Notes: generated by a model not told the origin, from the letters alone. A DNA stretch of 64,000 bases from Agroathelia rolfsii (GCA_018343915.1 JABRWF010000003.1:1116001-1180000); one strand, 5' to 3'; shown: positions 10,280 through 23,108, counted from the stretch's first letter. Translations and numbers: made by a program.

Positions 10280-12108
10280 ATCATCCTCAATAAAGGAAGG
10301 AGAAATCAGAAATCCTAAGGACAAGTTAATCAAAGATGTCTAGGTGAATCTTATCAAATTTATTAAATCCTCATTATTCAAATCCTTATACCAGGAACTT
10401 AAACAGTTACCTGAGTTCAACATTAATGATACACAAACCTGGGGATCCAATTAGTTAAATAAATCTCAAGAAGATATTAAAATTAACTCCAGACCTTACA
10501 CACCTTGGTTAGTAGGCAACAAGGAGCTTAATGACTAGGCAAAGGAAGAAATCACTCCCAAGGCTACAGACTCATTGTTATCTATACAAGGTATTTAATT
10601 ACCACACATCACAATCAACTAGATAAGCTAACTAAGCTTTAGTTGAACCAGAATCCCTCCTTTAGTTCGCACTCAAGATAGTAAATGTCTTTGAAGCAAT
10701 AGTCAAGCAGCAATCAGCTCAACTTAACTGGTACAAAAGTTCCCTAGAAGACCTTACTAAGGAATTACAAGGACTTTTATACTCTCTAGGTTGGAACTAG
10801 GAGATCCAGAAAGGAGTAGTTGCAAAGGCAGAAGAAGAAAGAAAGGAAATTCGTTGTTTGATCAATCACCAGGCAAGTAGATGTCATGGGTTGATCCCAT
10901 AATTATTTTGTTCCCCTAATTTTTCTCTATTTTCTACTATTTTTCTTGACTTTTTATCTTTTGATTTGAGTGTATAGGCTTTATTTCTTTATTTTTGGTT
11001 TCTTGTTGTATTATTTATATGGTACTATACTTCATTTGGGTATACTTCTAAATCTTCTGATGTACATCATTGATTTGCTTCTCCCATCTTTGATGCTTCT
11101 TTCATCTTTGATTTCTTCCCACACTGTACTTCTGTTCTAACTCCTCTGATCCTTTTTCTTTCCTTACTTCTATTTCCCTTGATGTGGAGTTAAGAACTAT
11201 TCTTAGAGTACTTGTAAACAGTATATAGAGGCCTGCCCTTGAGACCTTTGCAATTCAGCTTGACCACCTTTTGCCCTCTGTGTCACTCTCACTCACACCT
11301 AAAGTTTCTTCCCCCACTCTCTTTCTTGTGTGTTTTACCCCCCCTCCATCATTATCTTTATTGTTATACCTGGACCCCAAGGTTAAGGGGATATGCTGTG
11401 ACTCCATGCTCTAAGGGAGTATAAAACTGAGTAAAGCTATGCATGTATCACCAGGATGTGTGAACATGGACTTCTAGGATGAGGGAGTATAAAGAATTAT
11501 GTCAAAGCTGAAGACAGTATGTCCTACCTAGCAAAGGACTTTAAGAATACTAGTGATTGTATATTGCATGGAAGCCTCTATGAAACAGTGGGAGACCTTG
11601 CCTCTAAGTCTTTAAATATAAGTTGCACCTCCCTATTGGGGGAGCTTAAAGATATTAGTTGTACCCCCCCCTATTTGCTTCTGGCCCTTCTAGGCTAGAC
11701 ATCTTAGGGTTATGTTGGTTGAGTCATAAGTGTCCCATGACAGTAGACTCTTTGAAATCAACTACCACCAGAGGGATTTCAATAAGAAGTATACTGGTAA
11801 GCTAAAAGAATTTAAGGATTGATTTAAGGCCTAGACTAGGAAAATCCTAGAAAACCAAACTGGAACATCTTACAGAGGTGGTAGAAGGCTTACAAGTAAC
11901 AGGTTCACCCCTTATTAGAAGCTTTATACTCCTAGTACTACAAGTCCTATTAGTACTAGAAAAATCTTTACGCTTCAGTCTCTACCTTTTCTTTTATATT
12001 TTTGTATTAAGCCTTGAATTTTTATATAACCTTATATCTGCTATTTCAAGTTTCTTTGCATCAATTACTTCACTTATTTTTGAATTCTATACAACTGTAC
12101 TTTTATGA
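10280..12108 (+). pseudogene. unknown coding remnant split by LTR2a
   Basis: After removal of LTR2a and one TSD, a translated stretch reads through the junction (about 10690-10881 into 11748-11830). It is rich in Lys, Glu, Gln and hydrophobic residues, with pieces such as SSLEDLTKELQGLLYSLG and KAEEERKEIRCLINHQ that look like coiled coil. A separate frame at 11878-12108 gives 76 residues of very hydrophobic sequence. Stops occur at likely former Trp/Gln codons. I do not recognise the family. It could be a decayed host gene or the 5' part of the Copia element that follows. The flanks beyond these pieces show nothing clear. Confidence 0.3.
10882..11742 (+). mobile_element. LTR2a: solo LTR with TSD GTAGA
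   Basis: 861 bp, TGTCATGGG to CCCATGACA, with perfect 5-bp flanks GTAGA at 10877-10881 and 11743-11747. The copy at 44508-45368 (minus) is also exactly 861 bp. A related subfamily, 923 bp long, is at 34256-35178 and 37350-46953. It has a GTATATAGAGGCC promoter-like site near 11220. No internal region of this family is present in the window. Confidence 0.85.
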
Positions 12109-12216
12109 AAGTAGCCAAGTCTTAGCTACTACAAAAATCAAATATTGTATTTGTGATTCTTTGATTTTCAAATAAGCCCAATATAAGTTTACTAAGAATT
12201 TTTATATTCATTCTAA

Positions 12217-12990
12217 GAATTCTTCAGGTATATTATAAACTTAAAAACAGGCAAAATATTAGCATCAGAGAAAACACAATATCACCACAGTTCCACAGGT
12301 GAAGAAACACCTCAGACTCAAATTCCACTTAAGTTTGAAGAAACCACTCCTCCTAAGAAATTAAGTAAAACATCACTTAAATACTTAGCAAAGAGGAATA
12401 GAAAGAAATCTCAAAGAAAAGGATATACTACCCTTAAATCTTGTTGGGAAACATACCACAAAGATTTTCCTACACCATCCAGTAACCCAGAATTATACCT
12501 GGAAATAAAGAAATTCCTATTTGACAGTACTAAATATAATTGGAAAAAAGTTAGTCAGGATTTCTAGAACAAATTCTTCACTCTCTGTGCAGAAAGAATA
12601 ATTCTTGCAAGAATATTTGGAAGATTTAACAAAGTCAAACCCTTCATATTTCTAGATGAAGAAGTCAGAGAAAACTCTCAAAACCATATAAAGTATCTTA
12701 TTAAAATCACTCCAAAACCTCACAATTGGAGTATACCATACTTTACACTGGAGGAAATTGAAGATAAAGTTAGTCTTACAGATATAGAGAGATTAGACAA
12801 TATAATCTATCTCTATAATTCAGGTCATTGGGATAGTATATATCCAGGCCTAAATCTTAAAGATTTCAAGGAATTCCTAGAACAAAACAACCAGGAATAC
12901 CTTACAAGTAACATAGATAAAGCTATTGAAAACTATAGTATATATCTATACCCCATTAAAGATAACTTTATATCTTGGGAATTTATCTAA
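12217..12990 (+). pseudogene. extra ORF upstream of Copia gag, unknown family
   Basis: One frame is open from 12217 to the TAA at 12988-12990 except for a single TAG at 12565, which looks like a Trp codon changed by G-to-A. It gives about 257 codons with no in-frame ATG before the first recognisable segment, so the start is lost or lies upstream. The product would be basic at first (KKLSKTSLKYLAKRNRKKSQ) and then mixed alpha-helical in character. It ends two bases before the gag ATG (TAA-AA-ATG), so it belongs to the same unit in position. I do not recognise it. It could be an additional ORF of the Copia element, a captured gene, or an unusual gag N-terminus. Confidence 0.45.
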
Positions 12991-12992
12991 AA

Positions 12993-13960
12993 ATGGGAGA
13001 ACTCCTAATCAAAGATATACCATCTGGATTCCCAGTCTTTAATGGATCAAATTAGGCAAAATTCTCAGTCAAATTCTATTTTCTAGCCAAGTCATTGTGC
13101 ATATAGCCAATGTACTCCAAAGGTTTACCAAAAGACAATCCAACACCACTTGATAGACCCACCTCAGGCATTGCAGAAGTTTTACCACAAGAACTAGCCT
13201 CAGCAGCTGGTATATCTTGGGGAGAAGAAAAGAAAGTTATTCTTGCAAATGTATGGAATCAAGTAGATGATTGTGCTAAAGGTTTGCTTGGAGGATGTGT
13301 AAATGAAACTTAGGCAAACATTTTAATGACTGAAGAAATAGCATCTAAAATATGGAAAAAGATATTTGAAGCTGCTAAAGCTCAAAGACTAGCTGAAGGT
13401 CAAAGATACCATACTGAATTCTACTTATATAGAATTAGAATGGAAAAATTAATGGCTATACAAATTTCTGAAATGCAAGAGATCCAAACCAGAGCAAATG
13501 CTACAGGATTATCAATTGGTGAAAAAGATTTTATATCTTGTATTGGAGAAATTCTACCAGACACATATAGAATGATCTGGGGAAGCATTCTCAGAGCAGT
13601 AGGAGGATATGAAAAAGCTACAATTGACTTAGTCCATGGAGAACTTTAACAAGAACAAACTATAAGGGAATCTCTTTATATAGGAAAAACTCATAGTTAA
13701 TCCCACATATCTAAAGGCCAGCAAGAATTCAAAAGAAAATTCAAAGGCCAAGGCAAAACCCACAATCAGCAATAGCAAAGTAATAAAAACTATTGCAAAA
13801 AGTGTGGAAAATATGTCAAACATACTGAAGCTGAACATATGGATAATTGGAAACCCCTAAATTGTCCTAATAAAGGAAAGAAACCTTAAAAGGGAAAATC
13901 CAAAACAAACCAATCAAATGATGATTATCAAGAGGATGACTTTTCAGACTTAGACATCAC
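12993..13960 (+). pseudogene. gag: Copia gag remnant
   Basis: The ATG at 12993 starts MGELLIKDIPSGFPVFNG. The UBN2-like Gag helical region follows (open pieces 13110-13313 and 13326-13649), then a basic stretch and a Cys/His segment CKKCGKYVKHTEAEH. TAG codons replace expected Trp and Gln. In Ty1/Copia this protein forms the particle and binds RNA. The frame continues into pol. Confidence 0.7.
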
Positions 13961-13973
13961 CAAATCCCAGTCT

Positions 13974-15160
13974 ATGTATCAATCTGAAAAAGTTCAAGAG
14001 GATGAATTCCATTATCTTGTTGATTCTGGAACAAGTCACTACTCAACCTTTGATATCAAAGATTTCTTTTTGTATAAAATTTTCCTAGAAAATAAAATCA
14101 AATACACAATAATATCTGATGGTACTAAACTCCCTATTAAAGGAATAGGTACTGTTAAAATCAAACATGTTGATTCCAGTGGAAAGATACATATTCTAGA
14201 TATCTTAAATATGAGATATATTCTAGACACCAAAGAAAGATTACTCTCACCTCAACAAATATCCCAAAAAACAAATAGATATTGGGTAATCAGACAATCT
14301 GGAAAGATCATGGAATTAATCATCAATAAGAAAAAGATGCTAAGTACATATATCAATCAAAATAACAATTTTGAGCTTAGAGGAAAAATCACTCAAAGAA
14401 AATATGCCATGTCTTTACTTACCAAAGATGAAACCTCATATGATCTAATACATCAAAGATTTGCTCATGCAAATAGAGATGCAATTTTGCATATACCATC
14501 AAGTACAGTAGGTGGACCAAGTAATATTGGAGCTACTACTAAAGAAACTTGTGAAGGATGTGCAAAAGCAAAGTTAATTAGAGCATCTCACCCTCTATCT
14601 CTAGACTGTACAATATATCCAAATGATATAGTTCACTCAGATATTTATACATTACCAATAAATGCTATAAGAAGTAATATCAAATATACTGTAGTCTTCC
14701 TAGATGATGCTACTTTATATTGTACAATGTATTTCTTATCATCAAAAGACCAAGTCTTTGAAGCATTTAAGAAATATATAAACTGGTCAGAAAGACAATC
14801 TGAGAGAAAGCTACATATATTTAGATCTAACAGAGGAGGAGAATTCATGTCTAAAGAATTCCAAGCATATCTTGATCAATCAGGAATTGCTTGTGAAACA
14901 TCTATTTCACATACACATTAGCAAAATGGTAGAGCTGAAAGAGTTTAAAGAACTATTCATAAAAAAGCTAAAGCCATGAGAAAACATGCTGGAATGAAAG
15001 ATGGTTTTTGGAAAGCATCTATAGAAGCAGCTTTATATATCTATAACCATACTCCAACAAGGATTCAGAATTGAAAAATACCATATCAATCTTGGTATGG
15101 AAAACAATCAAATGTTTCCAGAATACAGATTTTTGGATGTCAAGTATAGATGACTATACC
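13974..15160 (+). pseudogene. pol: Copia protease and integrase (first part)
   Basis: 315 codons are open at 13974-14921. In order there is the aspartic protease with LVDSGTSHY; a GAG-pre-integrase zinc module with HQRFAHANRDA and CEGCAKAKL; and the integrase core, with Asp in DIVHSDIYTLP, Asp in VVFLDDATLY and Glu in SNRGGEFMSKEF. After one stop the core continues (KAMRKHAGMKDGFWKAS). The frame is broken at ATACC by LTR4d. This element is the least eroded coding region in the transposon block. Confidence 0.85.
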
Positions 15161-17009
15161 TGTCATAGGTCTATAGCAATAAACAATAATACTATGAATA
15201 ATACTATAAATACTATGAACACTATGAATAGTTCCTATGGAATTGTTAGTAAAATTTTATGATTTCTCTAGCCTAATCCAAGGCTAGAGGTGACACTCTC
15301 AGGGTTTCCAACCCTAAGGTTAACTATGGAATGGTGAACTATGACTTATAATAGCTTTGACTATAACTTGGGCTTGCAGGAAATAATACAGAGGCAAGAA
15401 AATATTCTTAGAGCTAGTAGTGGCTTGTGAGGGGACTTTAGACAAGGAAAAAGACAATAGAATTGATAAAAGAGGTCTATGAGATGGGGAACATCTCTTA
15501 GACCTTAAAGGTTTAAATACATGATGGTATACTATTGTTCTCTAGATTGCTATACTCTCCTAGCTTCTAACCCTTACTAAATACTCTAATATAACTCCTA
15601 GGATCCTCCTTAATTGTTTCAGTAATTATCATGATGTGTTGTGGTTCCTATGTAACTGTGATAGTGCCTGGAAGATAGAAAATGTAAAGTTATGCTCTTT
15701 TGTGTGATATAATATATAATATGTCACAACCAGCACAATAGTGAAAGGAAGCGGAAACAATGACATACCTTCTTCTAAGCCTTGGATGTCAAGAGCACAC
15801 CTGCCTCTTGCCACCAAAACTCAACCAGTGCCTACGTTAACCCCTGTAAGGTACAGGGTAGCCTGTAATGGCTGTTTTACAACTCCCAAGGCCTAGGATG
15901 CAAGGATGGACATGCTTTGTGTGCTGTCTTTGTTCTCACTCAACTCTAAGCTTGCTGATCACCAAGCTTTACTCTAGACTTGCAAAGTCTTCAAGCAAGG
16001 TATACCATTGAGACACAAAGTTTCTTGTATATACAAATAGGTATACAGGGTCTCTTAGCCTTGATAAATGCAGGGCAAGCCTTTGTTTACTTAGGTGCAC
16101 TTAGCACTATGGTTTTGTGGTCAACAACTGCAAGTGGCTAGTACAAAGCCTGAGCCTATATTATGTAGTATACACATAGAGGAGTACTGAGCAACCTCTA
16201 AACAATAGGTAGCACAGAGCACACCTATTACCTCTTAGCACAAAGTAGGGAGGATTTGTGGGACAGAGAGGGAGAGGGGAGATAAGGACTCTGAAGACAA
16301 AGTTTTTATTATATTAGTTAGCTATTTAATACAAAGCACTACTATGCTTACCTGAAGACAAAGAGAACAAATCTGGGGTCTTTAGGTAGAGGCACTATAG
16401 GGTTATATACTAATTCTACCTAGTCTATGTACCTGGTATATGGTCTGTGTATAGAGGTGCTAAGTATGATGCAATATTACACCATAGTGAGTCTATGATA
16501 GTGTCATGTTCTAGACCTATACTCTAGACCTGCTTTACATAATAAGTCACATGACTAGTGGTCACATGATGGCCAGTCACATGACTTTGCTTAGTCATCA
16601 GAGTACTTATGTAATGTCTGCTTATATAATATACATGTTATATACCAAAAAATAGAGAAAAATTAGGGAAAAATCAGAAAAATAATGAGAAATCTTAAAT
16701 AAATTTATAGTACAATAATTGTCTTGTAACATTGGACTTAAAACTAAGCTATAATCAAATAATAAACTATGGTTTGCTGTAATATGCTATAACTTATAAG
16801 TAATATACTGTGAGATACTATGTATTATAGCCTCTATACCATGATTTGTAGCTTGATAATAATAATATTAAATACCTGAGTAATTCCATGGTTATTCTGA
16901 GTATATGCTGAAAGATTATAGGTATATACTTGGTAAACCTAAATATATGCTTATTAAACATGAATAAATGCTATAGTTTCTATAGCATGGTATAACTATG
17001 GTTGTGACA
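15161..17009 (-). mobile_element. LTR4d: solo LTR in Copia pol, itself split by LTR1e
   Basis: TGTCATAGG to GTTGTGACA, flanked by ATACC (15156-15160) and ATACT (17010-17014). The duplication differs by one C-to-T change. Without the nested LTR1e it is about 900 bp. Copia integrase resumes right after the right-hand TSD. Confidence 0.85.
15787..16731 (-). mobile_element. LTR1e: solo LTR1 inside LTR4d, TSD TTGGA
   Basis: 945 bp, TGTCAAGAG to CTTGTAACA on the plus strand (minus orientation), flanked by perfect TTGGA at 15782-15786 and 16732-16736. Hence the order Copia, then LTR4d, then LTR1e is certain from the sequence. Confidence 0.9.
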
Positions 17010-19240
17010 ATACTAAAGGAAGGAAGGATTAATAAGCTCTTAGATAAAGCTAGAAAAGCAATATTCATAGGATATCCAGAAGGATCCAAAGGTTGGACAT
17101 TATATGATCCAATTACTAGAAAATCCTGGGATTCATTCAATGTGAAATTTGATGAATACATCTTTCCTATGAAAAACAAAAAATAGACTAGATATATGCT
17201 ACTTTATGAAAGTAAAGAAGATATATCTAATTCTAAAACTGCTTCTGAAAAAATCCTTTATCCTAGAATCTTGGAACTAGAAGAATATATAGACATAGAA
17301 AATATAACAAACCCTATCTCTACCAACTATGATGAAGATCTCTCATATCTTAAAGAATTAAAAGATACAGAGATAGAAGAACAAGAAATCCAATCAAGTC
17401 CATACAAAGGAGAAAGTATCTTAGATGCTTTTGGAAGATTCAAATATAGAAGATTTAGTCCATTAGAAGAATTCTCAGAGGAATACCAAACCGGAGAATT
17501 TAACCAACCAACAGGAGAATCTAGTAAAAATCCTGTAGAAATATCTAGGCACCCTAGAAGAGAAACTAGGCCTAACCCAATATATAAGGACTATGAAAAG
17601 ACTTCTCTACAAGTTGAACTAGTACAGCTAACAATTAATCATCTAACATTAGCTGTAGACATTCAAAACATCCCTAGAACCTATAAACAAGCTATGGATT
17701 CCCCAGACTATATTAAGTGCGAAGAAGCTATAAAAAGTAAAATGGATTCATTAAAGTCAAGAGATGTTTATGATTTGGTAAAAAGACCTAAAGATAAAAC
17801 CATCCTTAAAGGAAAATAGGTCTTAACTATCAAGTCAGATGGACAATACAAAGCTAGATATGTTGCTAGAGGAGATCTATAGACAGATGATACCTTTGAT
17901 GACACTTGGTAACCAGTTGCAAGATATGAAGCATTTAGGGTTTTATTAGCCACTGCTGCATATTATGATTGGGAAATTGACCAGATGGACATTACAACTG
18001 CCTACCTTTATAGAAAACTTGACCATGAAATTTTCATGGAACAACCTACAGGATTTGTAGTAAAAGGAAAAGAAGATCAAGTCTGTCAACTAAAGAAATC
18101 ATTCTATAGCTTAAAACAGGCTAGAAGACAATGGAATTTTGAAATTCACTCTACACTTGAAGAGATGAAATTCAAAAGAATACACTCTGATGCAGGAATA
18201 TACATAAACCATCAATGAGTGGGAGATCCAAATAATAAGATCATTCTCATTCTATATATTGATGATTTACTCCTCATGGGAAAAAAAACAAAAAGCAAAT
18301 CCAAGACATAAAAACCCAACTCATGAAAAAATATGAAATGAAAGATCTTGGACCAGCTAAATCTTTCCTAGGTGTAAACATCACCAGGAGTAGAAAGCTT
18401 AAAATACTTTCTATTGACCAAAAAGATTACTGTATAGGTATCCTTAAAAGATTCTACAAGGAACACTCAAAAGGGTATGCTACACCAATGTCAGCAAGCA
18501 TCCAACTTAAAACATCACCTAGCCAAGCAACAGAAACCAATAAAACATACTACAAAAGTATGATTGGTTCTCTAACATTCTTAACAATTATCACTAGACC
18601 AGATATAACATTTGCTATCAATAAATGTGCAAAGTACAGCAAAAACCCTGGAAAAGAGCACTTTACAGCAGTAAATCATATATTCCAATACTTATCTAAA
18701 ACTCCGGACAAAGCTATTGTATACCAAGGCCAACACACCAAACAACTCACAGCATACTCAGATATCAATTGGGCAATGGACTTAGATGACCAAAAATCAA
18801 CCACAGGATATATTACAATGATGTACAAAGGTGCTACATCTTGGTTGGCTAGGAGGCAGCATACTACATCACTATCCAGTGTAGAAGCAAAATATATGGC
18901 ACTCACAGAAACAGCAAAATAAGTCTATTAGCTAAGGAAACTACTTAATGACATAGATGAAGATATATCTGACCCAACAATAATTTATACAGATAATCAA
19001 GGTGCAATCAGTCTAATAAATAACCCCAAACATGGAGGAAGAGGAACAAAGCATATTGAAATAAGATATTACTTCATCAGAGAAGCTATTCAAAATAAAG
19101 CTGCTAAACTAGAATACATCAACACTAATCAACAATTAGTAGATGTTTTAACCAAAGCCTTAGCTGAAACTAAGCATAGCTATTTCACAAACCTTACTGG
19201 ATTAACTAATGATTTTAGATGGATCAAATCAAACAAATAA
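17010..19240 (+). pseudogene. pol: Copia integrase end, reverse transcriptase and RNase H
   Basis: It continues from 15160: integrase tail (KAIFIGYPEGSKGWTLYDP), a long acidic linker (17196-17819), then reverse transcriptase with ARYVARGDL, IDQMDITTAYLYRKLDHEI and the YIDDLLLMG catalytic motif, and RNase H with TAYSDINWA, KSTTGYITM, SSVEAKYMAL and KHIEIRYYFIREAI. There are about five TAG codons, and a frameshift lies in an A-run near 18281-18297. It ends at TAA 19238-19240, followed by a purine-rich tract (GAGTGGGAG) and the 3' LTR. Recognisable Ty1/Copia order (integrase before RT). Confidence 0.85.
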
Positions 19241-19275
19241 CCCAATACACCAATGAAGCATTCATTGAGTGGGAG

Positions 19276-20164
19276 TGTTGAAAGATATGCATATTTCAAT
19301 ACATTAAATCTTTCTAAATATTCCAATGAGCACCTCAATAAACCAGTTTATATCTTATCTATCACTGTTATTTATTTCAAGAATTTACAACTATTAGTTG
19401 TGGAGATATAAAGCAATTTATTCATTCACTTTATTCTGAATATTTCCAAAATATATTCATATTTCAATATTCATTTCTTAAAATCATTTAAATATTCATT
19501 TTAAATATTTTTTGTTTAAACAATTCACTTTACTTACTAATACACGATTATGATTATAAATCAGCTTATAAATCACACAAATAAATTAGTAATTACCTTT
19601 AAAGACATTAGTAATATTTGAGATATATTACTAATATTACTTTCCTATTTATTCAAATATTCAATTTACTTACAAATACTATACTTAGCTTACAGAGCAG
19701 ATTTGTCAGTATAAACCATACGCTCTTTGCTTACCAAGCAGATTACTTAAGCAAAGACATTGCTTACAAATCCTTCAGAAATTAGAATATTTTGTAGTAT
19801 ATAAACCCTAGCTAAATCAGCTGTAAAATATAAGTTATTTTACTCAAAAATAGTAAGTTAAATAGTCTACTAGACTAGCTTCTAGGGTACTAACTTTACC
19901 CTAGACTTACCAAGTCTACAAGATAAGAAAACAAGCCTTTCCCAAGGGAAAACAAGTAGATAGTCTTAAAGGGATACTAGCTACAATCTTATCTTAAGTA
20001 TAGCAAAGTTACTAATTGCTTTCTACCTAGGAAACCTTGCCTAGTCCTAAGAACAATCCCCAAGCCTGCACTTTTCTTACAAGTAAGTGTTTGCTTTATA
20101 ACAGGTAACTTGTGAGCTAGTATATAGCCATACTATATAACCCAAGAACTACAATAGTTCAATA
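19276..20164 (+). repeat. LTR5a: 3' LTR of the Copia element
   Basis: It starts TGTTGAAAGATATGC directly after the polypurine tract at 19267-19275 and ends near AGTTCAATA at 20164 (decayed AACA end). Related minus-strand pieces are at 25699-25926 and about 48.1-49.8 kb. The matching 5' LTR is not found upstream of the Copia genes, so the element is 5'-truncated. Confidence 0.7.
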
Positions 20165-20489
20165 CTCTTGACGTAACCAAATAATGTAAACTCCCTGTAA
20201 GGTATAGGAGGGGTTATAAAACCCTTTTTACAACATGCTTTTGTTTGGTCTTACTTTTTTGCCTATGTACCTCCGTTCAAGTGCCTTTGTAATAGTACCT
20301 TATATTCTTTACTTTGCTAGGATTATGTTTTGGTACTCTAGGCAGTTGCCTTCTCATATGCTCTCTTTGCATCAAATAAAGTTTACTTGGTTTCTTACTT
20401 GGCCTAGCAGCTTGGCCCTCTATGTCTACAAAAGCAAAAACAAGGACTTGTTACTGCCTCAACTACAATGAAGTGGATTTGTAATCATG
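20165..20489. other. no gene; short LTR-like fragment
   Basis: It begins CTCTTGAC and includes a stretch resembling the LTR1 end (TAAGGTATAGG, GGGTTATAAAACCC). No coding sequence is supported. Confidence 0.4.
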
Positions 20490-21159
20490 TGTAGTGCCCT
20501 TTTATATTTAGGGACTTATACAGCTTATTACCTCCTTATACTAAGGCCTATGTATAACCCTGCCTAATGCCCTAAGGCCTTATATAAGTAAGGGGAAAGA
20601 GAGAGAGAGATAGGCCAGGATATAGATATAAGCCTGAAAGCAAGATATATTAGTAATAGTATTCAATACATGAGGGGGGTGCCCTTACCTAAAGGTGAGA
20701 AGGTTGGAGCTAAGGTTTAGGTAAGGGCTATAGAGCTGTATTTATACTAAGGTTGAAGGGTCTGTGCACAGTCAGGGTGAGTAAGCCAAGTTATTAATAA
20801 CATGGGGCAGTGCTTTCTGACTAAGTCTGATAAGCAACCAATTGGAGGATGAGTCTAGTACTCCTTAGTAATTGCACAGTGATTAGAACAACTGGGTTTC
20901 TAAGTCTAGACTTTTTGATGAAGTTGAAATGGGTCTAGACTCCGCCTTCCTAATATATTCTTGTCACAATTGCTCCTGTCACATGGGGCTAACACAGCTA
21001 GTCACACATTATAAGACATTGCCTGTAAGGTATTTTCTTTATAACTTATCAAGAAAAAATTGTAAAAATGCAAGAAAAATAGTAAAATATTCATAATAAA
21101 AATGCAAAAATTACTAGTACAATATCTAAGTCATCACATCAAGAGCATAAGCCTTAACA
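20490..21159 (-). repeat. LTR8: diverged LTR with hairpin and intron signals
   Basis: Edges are approximate (TGTAGTGCCC on the left, GCCTTAACA on the right). On the minus strand CCCTTACCTAAA pairs perfectly over 12 bp with TTTAGGTAAGGG, and the 3' arm includes the splice donor TTTAG/GTAAGG. A TACTAAT branch motif and CTTGCTTTCAG acceptor follow, giving a predicted intron at 20634-20688 (55 nt). The layout matches LTR1 although the sequences differ. Confidence 0.5.
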
Positions 21160-21752
21160 CTAAGCACTATGTGTTTTTTATTATTACAAATGCAAATAGT
21201 TGCCCAGAGGGCTAGACCTGTCTTATATACATACACTAAAGTAGCATGGAGTATACTTCTACTATAAGCAGTACTAAGCATGCTTATAACCTCCTAGCAC
21301 AAAGTAGAGAGGATTTTTCAGGAGAGAGGGAGGGGAGATAGGCTCTAAAGACAAAGTTTTTATTATGTTAGCTATTACTTTAATATATAGCACTACTTGT
21401 GCTTACCTAAAGACAAAGAGAACAAATCTGGGGTCTTTAGGTAGAGGCACTATAAGGTTATATACTAATTCTACCTAGTCTGTGTACTAGTATATGGTCT
21501 GTATATAGGAGTACTAAGTATGGTATAATATTGCACTATAATTAGTCTATCATGATGTTATGGTCTAGACTTATATTTTAGACTTTTGTATACATAATAA
21601 GTTACATAGCCAGTTACATAACTTGCTTAGTTATTAGGGTGCTTATATAATATATGATTTATATACCAAAAAATAAAGAAAAATCCGGGAAAAATTGGAA
21701 AAATAATAAGAAAATCTAAATAAATATATAATACAACAAGCATTTTGTAACA
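21160..21752 (-). repeat. LTR1f: partial LTR1, 3' LTR of fragment G1d
   Basis: It matches LTR1 from CTAAGCACTATG to TTGTAACA at 21752, and Gypsy pol sequence follows directly in minus orientation. The part of the LTR expected before 21160 is missing. Confidence 0.75.
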
Positions 21753-23108
21753 TTACCTCCTTCTTAGGGGCAATCTGCCTTGGGTTGCTATTCTGTCAAG
21801 TTTTCCTAGTTTTGAAAAGGTAAAAGACCAAACACTACTGCACTAATTTTCCTAGGTGTACTTAGGTTAGACTTGTAAAAGTTTCTAATTGCCTTGTCTA
21901 TATACATATCAGATTCCCTAACCCAGGTTTGTTCTCCTAGGTATCCTTTCCATATTACTAAGAGTTCCAGCTTTCCTTGCTACATTCTTGAGTTGAGTAC
22001 TTCTTCCATTTGGTACTCTTCTTCTCCCTCTACTTCTACTAGAGACAAAGGTTTTTAGTGTCAGTCTAAAGCATGGTGTGGTTTTAGCAGATGTATATAG
22101 AACACATTGTGGATCTTGATGTTATCTGAAAGAGCTAGTTGGTAGTTCAAGTTGTTTAGTTTCTTTTCTACTTTATAGGGTCCAATCCATTTTTAACTTA
22201 ATTTTTTGGATGGTCTATCAAGCTTTAAGTTTTATGTATTTAACCAAACTTCCTATCCTTCCTCAAGGTCTAGAAGCATCTTTTTTTCCTTTATTATAGA
22301 ATTGTTTCATTTGCTCCTTTGCCAATCCCAATGCTGCTTGTACTTCTTTCCATGCTTTCTTTGTATTTTCAATCTAATTGAAGGCTTCTAGAGTGGGGTC
22401 CTAGATATTCTTAGCTTCCCAATTTGGAATATAACTATAGGTAAGTTTGAAAGTACTAGAGCATATACTTTTATTTTTTCTATTGTTATGCATAAATTCT
22501 ACATAGGGTAGCTAGTCTACCCAATTTGTTTATTAGTAATTACAAAAGATTTGAAGGTATTATTCTACTTCTTGGTTTATATGTTTAGTTTGTCCATTAC
22601 TTTGTGGGTGGTATACTATGGACAAGGCTGTTTTGATATGTAAACTGGCATATATATCTTTCTTTTGATATAGAGATCAGCTACATCTTTGGTGGAAATA
22701 TTTTTATTTGTTGGTATAAAGTGTGCTAGTTTTATAAGCCTATCTACTACTACCAGGATCAAGTCAAATCTATGGGACTTGGGTAGTTTGACAATGAGAT
22801 CCAAGGTTATATATTCCTATAATTTTCTAGGTACTAGAAGTAGGTGTAGAAATCCTGGTAATGCTTGTCAACTTGGTTTGTTAGCTTGGCATAATAAGCA
22901 AGAATCTATATACTGATTGATTTCTTTTTTCATATTAATCTAGTAGTAGTTTCTGCTAATAAGTTCCAGAGTCTTTGTATATCCAGGATGGCCTGCTAAT
23001 GTAGAGTTATGGTATTTTGCTATGATCTTTTCATTGAGTTCCTTTTTTAGAGGTATAAACCCCTTTTCTCTATATAATACCAGGCTATCTTCTATTTCCC
23101 AATCCTGT
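21753..23108 (-). pseudogene. pol: G1d: Gypsy-1 integrase/chromodomain fragment
   Basis: Minus-strand homology to the 3' third of G1b and G1c pol: chromodomain end, GPY region and integrase core piece DLIVKLPKSHRFD (22616-22804), with internal deletions and many stops. It is interrupted at CCTGT by LTR6a and continues for about 75 bp after it (24518-24594). Confidence 0.7.

Noticed and set aside
11878..12108. Hydrophobic 76-codon frame as a possible envelope or membrane protein
   Set aside because: T-rich DNA readily gives such frames; no signal peptide or conserved motif, and neighbouring frames are disrupted.
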